Shown here piece after piece: positions 1 to 8,442 of a stretch of 64,000 nt of DNA. Made by a program: the position numbers and the translations under genes. The first letter of the stretch is position 1. Each line of letters opens with the position of its first letter. The notes below the pieces were generated by a model. The model was given only the letters and a program-made list of their open reading frames with translations, did no database searches and was not told the origin of the DNA. Source of the stretch: JBEKTY01 sp049515555 (lineage in GTDB: Bacteria; Planctomycetota; Planctomycetia; Pirellulales; Thermoguttaceae); NCBI GenBank assembly GCA_049515555.1, contig JBEKTY010000011.1, positions 49,782-113,781 on the forward strand, read 5' to 3'.

Positions 1-1310
1 GAGATCGAGATCGCGCTCTTGCCCAGCAGGACGTCCAGGGCCGAGTTCTGGGGGGTCAATTTGCCCACCGGGGCGGAGAACTGCAATCGCAGGTTGCCGC
101 CGTTGCTGTCGGCGGTTATCTTGCCGGCCACTTTTTGCCCGCCCAAAGTAGCACCGATTTCAGTGTTCTTGTAATAGTCCGGCAGGTTGTCGATCGTGGC
201 GCTGAACGTATCGGTCGCGGTGATCGAGTTTATGAACCGCAGGTCTTGCACGTCGGTCAGAGTGCCCTGGTAATTGGCTTGCACGTCGTCCAGGGCCAGC
301 GGCGGGTTCGGAATCGCCACGGTGAGGTGGTAGGTCTGCGGCGATCCGACCGTTTTCCCGTGGGCGTCCAGCGCGGTGACAACCAGCGGGTAATTGCCCG
401 TGGGCAAACCCGGGTCGTCGTAGGTGAAGGTCCATTTGCCGGAGCCGCCGGAGATTTTTTGGAGATTTCCGTCCGCGACCGCCCTGATGGAAGCAACTTG
501 GGAGCTTGTATCCGTCACCGTGAAAGGGATGTTCAGGTTGACGCCCGGCAGGTACGTCCCGAAGGCCGCTCCCTGGAGGGGCTGAGTGTCCGGCGTCGTG
601 ACAATCGGGATGGGCGGGGGAGCGCTGAGTGAAAGGCCCACGGAGCCGGTGCCATCTACTTCGATTGACTGCGTGGGGTTGCTTCCGGAAAAGCCAGCGC
701 TGCCAGAAAGGTTAACGGTGAACGAATCGCCGATTTGGGCTAGGAAGCCGTTGGTACCGGGTGTCCAGCCGCTGACCGAGTAGTTAAAAGAGCCCCCTCC
801 GTCGGCTTGGTTTGTCACGTTCACGTCAACGAAAACCCACGCCTTCGGCTGATCACCTGGGTCGGCGTTGATTGTGTACTGGACCGTGGCATTCGCCGAG
901 GCCGTCGTCTGGTAGGTCGAGGAAAAGGCGCCGGAACGCCAGGCCGAGCCATAGGCATCAAGACTGACCGTGCCGGCATTCTCACTCGCACCTGCACCCG
1001 CCGATATCCCCGAGTACTCCCCGCTGCCACCCTGATTGATTGCCTTGAAAGGATTGTTACCCGAAGAAACCGTTTCAGGGACGCTACCCTGGGTCCAAAC
1101 GTATGTTCCGGTGTAGTTCCAATTCCCAGAAGCGCTCTCGCTGGCCACAGAAAGGTGGCTCAGGAGCCGCCGGTCTTCGAGCATCTCCACGGATAGCCTT
1201 CGTCGGCAAGGGGCGATCTGCCTGTGGTGCGGCCGGCGCCGGGCCGCCGGCCTCCGTCCCGCTTTCCTGCCGCCGCTCGTCGATCTCTGCCAACGCAAAA
1301 GCGACCACAT
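1..1310 (-). CDS. Large exported/surface protein with LEDRRLLS leader (C-terminus beyond window)
   Basis: The reading frame begins at an ATG (1308-1310) and stays open to the window edge, so at least 436 residues are present and the C-terminus is missing. The first ~40 residues are basic and end in VEMLEDRRLLS, which matches the LEPR-XLL-like N-terminal motif of planctomycete surface proteins. The rest is Gly/Ser/Thr/Asn-rich beta-type sequence. Around residues 270-330 it resembles an immunoglobulin-like or cadherin-like module (YDDPGLPTGNYPLVVTALD). A purine-rich RBS (aagagaaggtggg) precedes the start. The leader and upstream sequence are nearly the same as those of the next gene (1395-2402), so the two are tandem paralogues at their 5' ends. 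Function is probably extracellular or cell-surface adhesion/matrix; no enzyme motif was seen. The frame is invisible to a search requiring a stop codon inside the window. Confidence 0.8.
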   Translation of the reverse strand, partial: MWSLLRWQRSTSGGRKAGRRPAARRRPHHRQIAPCRRRLSVEMLEDRRLLSHLSVASESASGNWNYTGTYVWTQGSVPETVSSGNNPFKAINQGGSGEYSGISAGAGASENAGTVSLDAYGSAWRSGAFSSTYQTTASANATVQYTINADPGDQPKAWVFVDVNVTNQADGGGSFNYSVSGWTPGTNGFLAQIGDSFTVNLSGSAGFSGSNPTQSIEVDGTGSVGLSLSAPPPIPIVTTPDTQPLQGAAFGTYLPGVNLNIPFTVTDTSSQVASIRAVADGNLQKISGGSGKWTFTYDDPGLPTGNYPLVVTALDAHGKTVGSPQTYHLTVAIPNPPLALDDVQANYQGTLTDVQDLRFINSITATDTFSATIDNLPDYYKNTEIGATLGGQKVAGKITADSNGGNLRLQFSAPVGKLTPQNSALDVLLGKSAISI

Positions 1311-1394
1311 TTTCGCACCCACCTTCTCTTGAGCGTTTCAGTCGATCCGCAACATTCGCCCGGAGAACCGCGGCGGCCCCAACTCGCTGCCGGC

Positions 1395-2402
1395 TCAGGC
1401 GTACATGGCAAGGACCTGGTCGACGGCCTGGCTGCCCAGGGCGGCATCCTTCTTCTCGGACGACTGCGCGGCAGCGGTCAGGGCCGCGCTCGCCGAGCCG
1501 TTGCCCGCTGCCATCGCCAGGGGAATCATCGCCGTGTGCTTGAGCTTGCCGCCGAACGTGGTCTTGAGGACAAGTTGCGTGGCGCCCGTGGGCGGCGTGA
1601 GACCGCTGACGGTGTACGTGCCGCTAGCCTCGTTCCAGGCGATCGAAATGGTATCGCCCGTGGGGGGCTTGCCAACCGGCTTCCCGTTGGCGCCGGCCCA
1701 TGACAGGGTGATGGTGGCCGCGGCGGCCGATTCGTTCACCGCCGAATGGGCCTGCCCGGGAACGGTCACGGGGACCGTCAGCGTACCGGCGGAATACGTC
1801 ACGGGGTCTTGGCCGGGTTCTTGGGTGCCGACCAGGATGTCGAACGGCGTTTGGGTGGTCTGTACGACCTTGCCGGACCACTGGGCGTTGTGCAGCGTGA
1901 AGCTCTCGGTCACCAGGGTGGCAATTTTCATGCTGGCCACAAAGGTTTTCGGAGAGAACGCGCCGGTGGCGGCATACGGTCCCGGAGGCCCCGCCGGGTC
2001 GGTAAGCGTCAAGCTCGCCGACAATTGCCCGTTCGCGTCCGTCAGAGTGTCATTGCCATTCAAGGCGAACGCCGTCTGCGCCGCGGCGGGCTTCGTGACA
2101 TTGCCGGTCACGCTGATCGAACCCTGGCCGGCCGTGGGGCTCGTGTACTGGATGTCGCCGGTGGTCGTTGTGTGTCCGCTGAGAGGAATGGTGTGTCCCT
2201 GCACCTGTGTGGTGGCAGAGAAACCGCCGGCTATCGTGAATGCAACGTCCTTGTACAGCAGGCCCGAGGGCGTCACGGAAAGCAACGCCCGCTGCTCCAA
2301 ATTCTCGATGCGTAGGTTTCGCGCCTTGGTTGACCGTCCCAATCTCCGTCCCGGTCTCCTGCCATCGCTCGTCAAACTCTCCCAACGCAAGAACGACCAC
2401 AT
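1395..2402 (-). CDS. Exported protein with LEQRALLS leader, unknown function
   Basis: This 335-residue protein starts at an ATG behind a purine-rich RBS (aagaaaaggaagg). Residues 1-40 are a basic leader (MWSFLRWESLTSDGRRPGRR...) leading into IENLEQRALLSV, the LEPR-XLL-like planctomycete surface-protein motif. The remainder is Thr/Ser/Gly/Ala-rich with alternating hydrophobic residues, as in secreted beta-sandwich proteins, and contains no cysteine or catalytic motif that I recognise. It ends in an Ala-rich helical tail (QAVDQVLAMYA). It lies 84 bp upstream of, and parallel to, the gene starting at 1310, which shares its leader and 5' untranslated region. A role in the cell surface or extracellular matrix is inferred from the leader alone. 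Confidence 0.78.
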   Translation of the reverse strand: MWSFLRWESLTSDGRRPGRRLGRSTKARNLRIENLEQRALLSVTPSGLLYKDVAFTIAGGFSATTQVQGHTIPLSGHTTTTGDIQYTSPTAGQGSISVTGNVTKPAAAQTAFALNGNDTLTDANGQLSASLTLTDPAGPPGPYAATGAFSPKTFVASMKIATLVTESFTLHNAQWSGKVVQTTQTPFDILVGTQEPGQDPVTYSAGTLTVPVTVPGQAHSAVNESAAAATITLSWAGANGKPVGKPPTGDTISIAWNEASGTYTVSGLTPPTGATQLVLKTTFGGKLKHTAMIPLAMAAGNGSASAALTAAAQSSEKKDAALGSQAVDQVLAMYA

Positions 2403-2886
2403 CGTCGCGCCTTCCTTTTCTTGAGCGTTCCAGCCGACCCCTTATGTTCGCCCGGCGACGCGCCGGAGGAGGAGAAGGCATCGAATGATTTTATGACAGC
2501 GATTGCTGTCGAAAAGTCAAGCCCCGTTCTGCCGGCACTGGAAGCGGCGCATATTGCGAGATGGTTCTTAGGCCATAAGTTCATGGCAGGGCGGAACTTA
2601 GACGGGACCTGTCGCCTGCGTCAGGCCACCCGAGGAGAACCGCTGGCCAGCTCGTCCCGCTCCAATGGACACCTTGGTTCTCACGGAGGACGGAAAACCG
2701 AGCCGTCGCCGTGGGCGGCGGGGCCGGGGATTTTGGGGGAGTTGACCGGCGGGGCGGCGGCAGGTTACAGTAAAGGGCGGCCCGGAGGGGTGGCATTGGC
2801 GACGAGCGCCAGTGCGGGCCAAGGCACGGGCGAGATGCCCGTGCCACCCGCTGCGTCAGGCCTCATCCCACGATTGACTGGGCGTC
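2403..2886. other. Intergenic region with a small palindrome
   Basis: 484 bp lie between the divergent surface-protein gene and hisF. I see no convincing gene: the open frames here have no RBS and no family resemblance. Positions 2403-2450 are the 5' untranslated region of the minus-strand gene and resemble the region just upstream of position 1310. Near 2823-2845 there is a palindrome (GGCACGGGC / GCCCGTGCC) of the kind seen repeatedly between planctomycete genes. The hisF promoter should lie in this interval, but no clear -35/-10 pair was found. Confidence 0.5.
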
Positions 2887-3666
2887 ATGTTCGCCAAACG
2901 GGTAATTCCCTGCCTCGACGTGGACCGGGGCCGGGTCGTTAAGGGGACGAACTTCCTGAACCTGCGCGACGCGGGCGATCCGGTCGAGGTGGCCGCACGC
3001 TACGAGCAGGAGGGGGCCGACGAGCTGGTCTTCCTCGATATCACCGCCAGCCACGAAGGCCGCAACATCATGCTCGACGTGGTCCGCCGGACGGCGGAAG
3101 TGGTGTTCATGCCCTTGACCGTGGGGGGGGGCATCCGCAGCCTGGACGACATCCGCGCCCTGCTCAGCGCCGGGGCCGATAAGGTGTCGATCAACTCGGC
3201 GGCCTGCCGCCAGCCGGAGTTCGTGCGGCAGGCTGCCCGGCGGTTCGGCAGCCAGTGCATCGTGGTGAACATCGATCCGAAGCGGGTGTGGAAAGAGGGC
3301 CGCGAGGTGTGGGAGGTGCACATCCACGGCGGGCGGATCGGCACCGGGCGGGAGGCCGTGGCCTGGGCCCAAGCGGTGCAAAGCCTGGGGGCGGGCGAGA
3401 TCGTGCTCACCTCGATGGACGCCGACGGCACCCAGAGCGGCTACGACCTGGAGATTACGCGGGCCGTAACGCGGGCCGTGACCATTCCCGTGGTGGCCAG
3501 CGGCGGGGCCGGCCAGCCGCAGCACCTGGCCGACGCCATCCTGCTGGGCGGCGCCGAGGCCGCCCTGGCCGCCAGCATCTTCCATTTCGGCCAGTACAGC
3601 ATCCGCCAGACCAAGCAGGTCATGCGGCAGCGAGGAATCCCCGTGCGGCTGGGAAGTTCCGCTTAG
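2887..3666 (+). CDS. hisF: Imidazole glycerol phosphate synthase cyclase subunit HisF
   Basis: HisF closes the imidazole ring: with ammonia from HisH it converts PRFAR to imidazole glycerol phosphate and AICAR in cytoplasmic histidine biosynthesis. The 259-residue length is usual for the family. The (beta/alpha)8 barrel is recognisable from the opening KRVIPCLDVDRGRVVKG with catalytic Asp11, the phosphate-binding loops TVGGGIRS and VVASGGAG, and the second catalytic Asp130 in NIDPKR. LTSMDADGT is also a HisF hallmark. No hisH or other his gene is nearby, so histidine genes are dispersed, as is common in planctomycetes. The gene ends 39 bp before pilT and may share its transcript. Confidence 0.97.
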   Translation: MFAKRVIPCLDVDRGRVVKGTNFLNLRDAGDPVEVAARYEQEGADELVFLDITASHEGRNIMLDVVRRTAEVVFMPLTVGGGIRSLDDIRALLSAGADKVSINSAACRQPEFVRQAARRFGSQCIVVNIDPKRVWKEGREVWEVHIHGGRIGTGREAVAWAQAVQSLGAGEIVLTSMDADGTQSGYDLEITRAVTRAVTIPVVASGGAGQPQHLADAILLGGAEAALAASIFHFGQYSIRQTKQVMRQRGIPVRLGSSA

Positions 3667-3705
3667 TTTGACTGCCCACCGCGATTGAACAGCGTCAGGC
3701 CAGGT

Positions 3706-4950
3706 ATGAGCCATCGCCAGAAACCGAGCGACTCGCCGCAGGGGCCATCCCGGGGCGCTTCCAGCGCCGCCCCGGTGAGCGGTCCCCCGGCAGCCCCGGA
3801 CAACGAGGCCGGCGGCCTGCGCCGGCATTTCTTCGGCGCGCGGCCGGAGCTGGAGATCGACAAGCTGTTCCGCGCGCTGGTGAAGTTCGAGGGGAGCGAT
3901 CTGCACTTGAAGGTGGGCCACGTGCCGATGGTCCGCGTCGACGGCGTGCTGCGGGAGCTCAACCGCGGGCCGGTCGATGCCGAGGAGATGGCCCGTCTGG
4001 CCATGCCCATGGTCGAGCACGATGAGCGGCGGCAGCGGATCTTCCAGGACGAGGGGGCCGTAGACTTCGCCTACACGCTGCAGGTCGACAACCTGTGGTG
4101 GCGGTTCCGCGTCAACGTGCTGCAGCAGTTGGGCAGCGTGGGACTGGTGGCCCGGCGGGTCAACAACGTGGTCCCCGACTTCAAAAGCCTGCACCTGCCC
4201 GAGAGCCTGACCGAGTTGTGCCGGCTGAACCAGGGAATGATCCTGCTCTCGGGCGTCACGGGCTCGGGCAAGAGCACGACCATCGCCTCGATGCTGGACT
4301 GGGTCAACCACCATTACCGCAAGCACGTCTTGACGCTGGAAGACCCGATCGAGTTTGTCTTCAGCGAGGACAAGTGCCTGATCAACCAGCGCGAGATCGG
4401 CAGCGACGTGAAGGATTTTGCGGTGGGGGTGAAGCAGGCCATGCGCGAGGACCCGGACGTGATCCTGTTGGGCGAGATGCGGGACCAGGAGTCGTTCCAG
4501 GCGGCGATCCAGACGGCGGAGACCGGGCACCTGGTGTTCGGCACGATCCACGCCTCGACCGCCGCCAGCACGCTGGGCCGTATCCTGGACCTGTTCCCCG
4601 AGGGCCAGCGCGACGCCGTCCGCGGCTCGGTGGTGTTCAACATGAAGGCCATCGTCTCCCAGAGGCTGCTGCCCTCGATCAAGCCCGAGGTGGGCCGGGT
4701 CCCCGCCGTCGAGATCATGATTTTCAATCCCACCGTGAAGAAGTTGATCCTCGACAAGCAGGACGAGAAGCTGATCGACGCGATCCGCATCGGCCGCGAG
4801 GAGGGGATGCAGGACTTCACCACGAGTCTCAAGCAGTTGGTGGAGGACGAGTTGGTCGATCGGCCCACGGCGCTGGAGTGGGCCCCCAACCCCGAGGCCC
4901 TCAAAATGGCGCTCAAAGGCATCGAAGTTCGCGACGCGGGGATCCTGTGA
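3706..4950 (+). CDS. pilT: PilT-family type IV pilus retraction ATPase
   Basis: This is a hexameric AAA-like motor ATPase of the T2SE/PilT family, which powers pilus disassembly from the cytoplasmic face. The N-terminal ~45 residues are a Ser/Pro/Ala-rich extension. They are followed by the PAS-like N-domain (FEGSDLHLKVG), Walker A GVTGSGKST (residues ~183-191), an Asp box with LEDPIEF, Walker B ILLGEMRD, and the His box TGHLVFGTIHAS. Near the C-terminus, AIRIGREEGMQ corresponds to the PilT AIRNLIRE motif that distinguishes retraction from extension ATPases. I chose ATG 3706; an in-frame TTG at 3685 would add seven residues. The stop is 3 bp before the next gene, a degenerate PilB-like protein, so the two are probably co-transcribed. 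Confidence 0.92.
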   Translation: MSHRQKPSDSPQGPSRGASSAAPVSGPPAAPDNEAGGLRRHFFGARPELEIDKLFRALVKFEGSDLHLKVGHVPMVRVDGVLRELNRGPVDAEEMARLAMPMVEHDERRQRIFQDEGAVDFAYTLQVDNLWWRFRVNVLQQLGSVGLVARRVNNVVPDFKSLHLPESLTELCRLNQGMILLSGVTGSGKSTTIASMLDWVNHHYRKHVLTLEDPIEFVFSEDKCLINQREIGSDVKDFAVGVKQAMREDPDVILLGEMRDQESFQAAIQTAETGHLVFGTIHASTAASTLGRILDLFPEGQRDAVRGSVVFNMKAIVSQRLLPSIKPEVGRVPAVEIMIFNPTVKKLILDKQDEKLIDAIRIGREEGMQDFTTSLKQLVEDELVDRPTALEWAPNPEALKMALKGIEVRDAGIL

Positions 4951-4953
4951 CCG

Positions 4954-6987
4954 ATGAAAATCCTCCGCCCGATCATCATCCCGCTGCTGGCAGTCGTGGT
5001 GTTGGCCTGTAGCGCCGACTGGCTGTGGGCCGGCGTGGTCGAGGAAACGGCCTATCTGCGCGGCGGCAGTTGGCGTGGGCCGGGCAATTACCTGAGCTGG
5101 ATCAAAATCCTCGCCTGCTGGCTGACCTTCATCGCCTGGATCCGCTCGACCAGTTGGGTCAACCGCGACGTGCAGGAAGTAAGGCTCGATTGGCGGATCT
5201 GGAATCCGATCGTGGTGGGGAGCTTCCTGGTCGCCATGCTGCTGGTGTGGGTGCTTCCCTGGTTCTGGCTCGATCTGCCGCTGTTGGTGGCGGCCTACGT
5301 CGGGCCGCTGGCGACGTATATCGTGCTGCGGAACCGCCGAGTGTCCAGCGAGCTGCGGGTTCTCACGCCGGCGCATCTGCGCTATTGGTTTGCGACGTGC
5401 TTAAAGGGCGTGGGTGTGAAGGTCGCGGCCGAGAAGGGCGACCCCAACGTCAGCGGCGTACCGGTCAACGTGTTCTCGCGCTTCGCCGACGACCCCATGC
5501 TGAACGCGGCCAAGCTCCTGGCCGCCCGGCAATCGGGCGGCCTCCCGGCGGCCCGCAAAATCCTGTGCGACGGCCTGTCCGCCCGCGCCTCGGCCATCCT
5601 GCTGGACTACGTGTCCACGGCCGTGGTCGTCCGCTATCTGATCGACGGCGTGTGGCTCCCGCAGAAGACCTTGGAGCGTGAGAGCGCCGACCCGGCCATG
5701 CAGGCGCTCAAGCTCCTCTGCGGCCTGAACCCGCAAGACCGCCGCGGCCGCCAGGAGGGGAAGTTCGGCGTCGAGTACTCGGTGTTCCGCGGCGAGGTAC
5801 TGGCCAAGATCGACCGGGCCGAGGAGGCCTTCCGCCAGCAGCGCGCCGCCGAGCTGACCCGCAAGCTGGCCGACGATAGGCTGTCGCGGGCCAAACTCGA
5901 GAAGCAGGTGGTCGACGCCGTCGAGAAGGAGGCGCGGGAGAAGTTCGCCACTCCGGTCGGTATATGGACGCCGATCGACCAGGAGCGGCTGCCCAAGCTG
6001 CCGGGCATCGATCAGCCCACCAACCTGTTTGCGGCCCTGGAGCCGCTGAAGTGCCCCGCCACGCTCGCGACGCAGGGCACGCCCAACGGGGAGCGGGTTG
6101 TCGTTCGCTTCGAGGTCAAGACCGCCCGCCTGACCACCTTGGACGACCTGGGCATGCGGGCCAAGATGCAAGAGCAATTCAAGCAGTTGCTCGACCGGCC
6201 CAAGGGCTTCGTGCTGCTCTCGGCCCCGCCCGGCGGCGGCCTGCGGACCACCATGCGGGTCACGCTGCAAAGCATCGACCGCTTCATGCGCGAGTGCATT
6301 ACGGTCGAGGACGAGGCCCAGCGCTGCGAAGAGGTCGAGAACGTCGCCCTGACGACCTACCAGGGCGCCGCCCAGCAGACCCCGGCCACGGTTCTGCCCA
6401 CGGTCTTCCGCCTCGAGCCCCAGGTGGTCGTGGTGCGCGAGCTGGTCGACTCGCAGACCGTGCGGGCGATCTGTGCCGAGGTGGCCGCGAAGCAGCGGCT
6501 GGTGATCGGCGGGGCCCGGGCGCGGGACTGTGCCGAGGCGCTGGCCCGGGTCATGAAGATCGACGCCCCGGTGCCCGAGCTGGCCAAGCAAATCTCCGCC
6601 GTGCTTTGCCAACGGCTGCTGCGGCGGCTGTGCGACAAGTGCAAGGTGGCCTATTCGCCGTCCACCGAGTTGCTGTCGCAGTGGGGGATTCCGGAGGGTC
6701 GGGTGCGGACGGTCTTCCGCCCGCGGCAGCCGAAACCAACCGACGAAGGCCCGCAAGACGTCTGCCGCGAGTGCGGCGGCAGCGGCTACAAAGGCCAGGC
6801 GGCCATTTTCGAGCTGCTGGTTATGGACGAGTCCCTGCGCAAGCTCTTGGCGCAGATGCCGAAGCTCGAGGTGTTCCGCGCGGCCGCCCGTAAGGCCGGC
6901 ATGAAAACCCTTCAGGAGGAAGGCGTCCTGTTGGTCGCCCGCGGCATCACCTCCTTGCCCGAGTTGGTCCGGGTGCTGAAAGGATGA
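4954..6987 (+). CDS. Membrane-anchored, Walker-A-degenerate PilB/GspE-like protein
   Basis: The protein has 677 residues. Residues 1-~130 hold about four hydrophobic segments (starting KILRPIIIPLLAVVVLACSA), unusual because T2SE-family ATPases are soluble. The C-terminal ~300 residues follow GspE/PilB architecture, including two CxxC pairs of the zinc-binding C-domain (CDKCKVAY ~residue 560; CRECGGSGYKG ~residue 609) and the RRLC...AIFELLVMDE tail. The nucleotide site is degraded: where Walker A should be (~426-436) the sequence reads APPGGGLRTT, without the Lys-Thr. The Walker B region is VVVVREL, and the His box reads RLVIGGARA, without histidine. I infer a pseudo-ATPase acting as an inner-membrane platform or adaptor for PilT or an active PilB elsewhere. 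It starts 3 bp after pilT. Confidence 0.82.
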   Translation: MKILRPIIIPLLAVVVLACSADWLWAGVVEETAYLRGGSWRGPGNYLSWIKILACWLTFIAWIRSTSWVNRDVQEVRLDWRIWNPIVVGSFLVAMLLVWVLPWFWLDLPLLVAAYVGPLATYIVLRNRRVSSELRVLTPAHLRYWFATCLKGVGVKVAAEKGDPNVSGVPVNVFSRFADDPMLNAAKLLAARQSGGLPAARKILCDGLSARASAILLDYVSTAVVVRYLIDGVWLPQKTLERESADPAMQALKLLCGLNPQDRRGRQEGKFGVEYSVFRGEVLAKIDRAEEAFRQQRAAELTRKLADDRLSRAKLEKQVVDAVEKEAREKFATPVGIWTPIDQERLPKLPGIDQPTNLFAALEPLKCPATLATQGTPNGERVVVRFEVKTARLTTLDDLGMRAKMQEQFKQLLDRPKGFVLLSAPPGGGLRTTMRVTLQSIDRFMRECITVEDEAQRCEEVENVALTTYQGAAQQTPATVLPTVFRLEPQVVVVRELVDSQTVRAICAEVAAKQRLVIGGARARDCAEALARVMKIDAPVPELAKQISAVLCQRLLRRLCDKCKVAYSPSTELLSQWGIPEGRVRTVFRPRQPKPTDEGPQDVCRECGGSGYKGQAAIFELLVMDESLRKLLAQMPKLEVFRAAARKAGMKTLQEEGVLLVARGITSLPELVRVLKG

Positions 6988-7011
6988 GGGGGGATTTGGG
7001 GATTTGGGGAT

Positions 7012-7215
7012 TTGGGATCAGGCCGCCGGAGGGCGGGGGGCTGCAAATTGGGAATTAGAGCTTTGCAAACTGGGGTGAGGAGCACACAAGCGGTCCCCCT
7101 CTCCCTCCGGGAGAGGGCCGGGGTGAGGGGAAGCCGCGTGGGTCGTGAGAACTGGACGGGCAGAATCCTCACCCGCGTCCCTCACCCTAACCCTCTCCCA
7201 GAGGGAGAGGGGACC
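7012..7215. repeat. Two palindromic elements (CTCTCCC-GGAGAGGG family) before a lipoprotein gene
   Basis: Two oppositely oriented copies of the commonest palindrome of this window lie at about 7094-7130 and 7181-7215. The core is CCCTCTCCCxxGGGAGAGGGG flanked by GTGAGGG. The frame of the following gene stays open through them and would encode PHPNPLPEGEG, a peptide characteristic of such repeats rather than of the protein. The repeats therefore probably separate the old promoter/RBS from the gene or have been absorbed into its 5' end. Just upstream (6988-7020) is a short gggatttg tandem run. Confidence 0.75.
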
Positions 7216-7248
7216 GGGCATCCACATTTTGCACACCTCCATCCGAGA

Positions 7249-8442
7249 ATTGCCACCCCGAAGCGCCGCTGGCCGCTAGGGTGGCTCGCGCTGGTGCTGC
7301 TTTTGGCCGCGGGCGGTTGCGGCTCCTACGTGCCGACCAGTACCGCGACGCAAAGGGCCTTCGGCGCGGATCTGTCTCCCGCCGAGCGGGCCCAACTTTA
7401 CGAAGCGAAAAGCAAGGCCGCCCTGGATTGCTTGGAGGAATTGCACTACCTGCTGGCCGGCGTCACTGACAACGTCACGGCCGCGGTGGCCCTGCCCAAG
7501 ACCCGCGACTGCTGCCAGCGGATGAAGGCCTTGACGCTGGAGATCCGGGGCATTGAGGCCGGCCTGCCGGCCGAAGCCCGCCGCAGCACCGACAAAGAAT
7601 ATGCTGCCCGGCTGACTGAGGCCGTCAAGGGCATAACGGCCGAGAGCAAGCGCCTGCGGAAAAACGGCCAGACGATCCCGTTGGCCAACGCGGGGCAGGA
7701 GGGCCTCGACGAGATGGCGGCGGCGGCCAAGGGCCCGCTGCCTGCCCCGCCCAACCCGGGCCTGCCCGCGCCGGAATCCTCCCCCGTGGGGGTCATCCTG
7801 GTCGCGCTGCTGCTCCTGATGGTCTTCGCCCTGTGCGTCGGCTTCCTTTGGGCCCAAGGGCTGTGGAGCAACATCATCCTCCTGGTGCACGTGATCACCG
7901 CGGCCCTGCTGGCCATGAACTTCTACGAGCCGCTGGCCCGCTGGCTGACCGAGAAAATGCCCTCCTACATCGTCATGTGGGATTACTTGGCCCTGTGGGG
8001 CCTGTTCGGAGGGTTGCTGCTGGTCGGCCGGGAGCTCACCGACCGGCTGTCGCGGGTCAATGTCCGCTTCTTGCAGATCGTCGAGCGCCCCGGCAGCATC
8101 CTTATGTCGGCGTGGATCGGTTGGGTGATGGTCGGTTTCACGGCGGTGACGCTGCACACGGCCCCCTTGGCGCGGAACTTCATTTTCGGCGGGTTCCAGC
8201 CGGACAGCGCAATGTTCTTCGGCGTGCTGCACCCCGACCGCCAATGGTTGGCCTTTACGCGGCGGATGTCCCAGGGCGCGTACTGCCGCACGGAGGGCGA
8301 CGTTTTTGATCCCAAGTCTGAGTTCATTGCGCGGCAGACGGAGCGCCGGGCCTGGTTCCAGGGCTACGTCCGCGACACCGGCGCGCTGCGGATCGACGAG
8401 CAGTTCGTAAACCCCGCCAACCAGCCGCGGAGACCGCCGTGA
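7249..8442 (+). CDS. Predicted CvpA-like multi-pass lipoprotein, unknown function
   Basis: The product has a lipoprotein signal (KRRWPLGWLALVLLLAAGGC) with the lipobox Cys about 24 residues after position 7249. A soluble ~150-residue domain follows, then a Pro-rich linker and four hydrophobic segments (from ~residue 180: VGVILVALLLLMVFALCV...). The pattern, with VGRELTDRLSRV between segments, loosely resembles CvpA-family membrane proteins; this is inference. The start is unresolved. Signal-peptide geometry points to 7249, where the codon is ATT. In-frame GTG (7138) and TTG (7012) lie in or beyond palindromic repeats. The gene follows the pseudo-PilB gene and overlaps the next gene by 4 bp, so these four genes look like one membrane cassette. 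Confidence 0.72.
   Translation: MATPKRRWPLGWLALVLLLAAGGCGSYVPTSTATQRAFGADLSPAERAQLYEAKSKAALDCLEELHYLLAGVTDNVTAAVALPKTRDCCQRMKALTLEIRGIEAGLPAEARRSTDKEYAARLTEAVKGITAESKRLRKNGQTIPLANAGQEGLDEMAAAAKGPLPAPPNPGLPAPESSPVGVILVALLLLMVFALCVGFLWAQGLWSNIILLVHVITAALLAMNFYEPLARWLTEKMPSYIVMWDYLALWGLFGGLLLVGRELTDRLSRVNVRFLQIVERPGSILMSAWIGWVMVGFTAVTLHTAPLARNFIFGGFQPDSAMFFGVLHPDRQWLAFTRRMSQGAYCRTEGDVFDPKSEFIARQTERRAWFQGYVRDTGALRIDEQFVNPANQPRRPP

Noticed and set aside
135..632. Plus-strand frame at the window start
   Set aside because: The minus strand holds a continuous exported protein with LEDRRLLS leader; the plus frame is its shadow.
2863..5376. 837-codon minus-strand open frame
   Set aside because: Antisense to hisF, pilT and the pseudo-PilB gene, all of which are clear; His/Gln/Asp-rich shadow.
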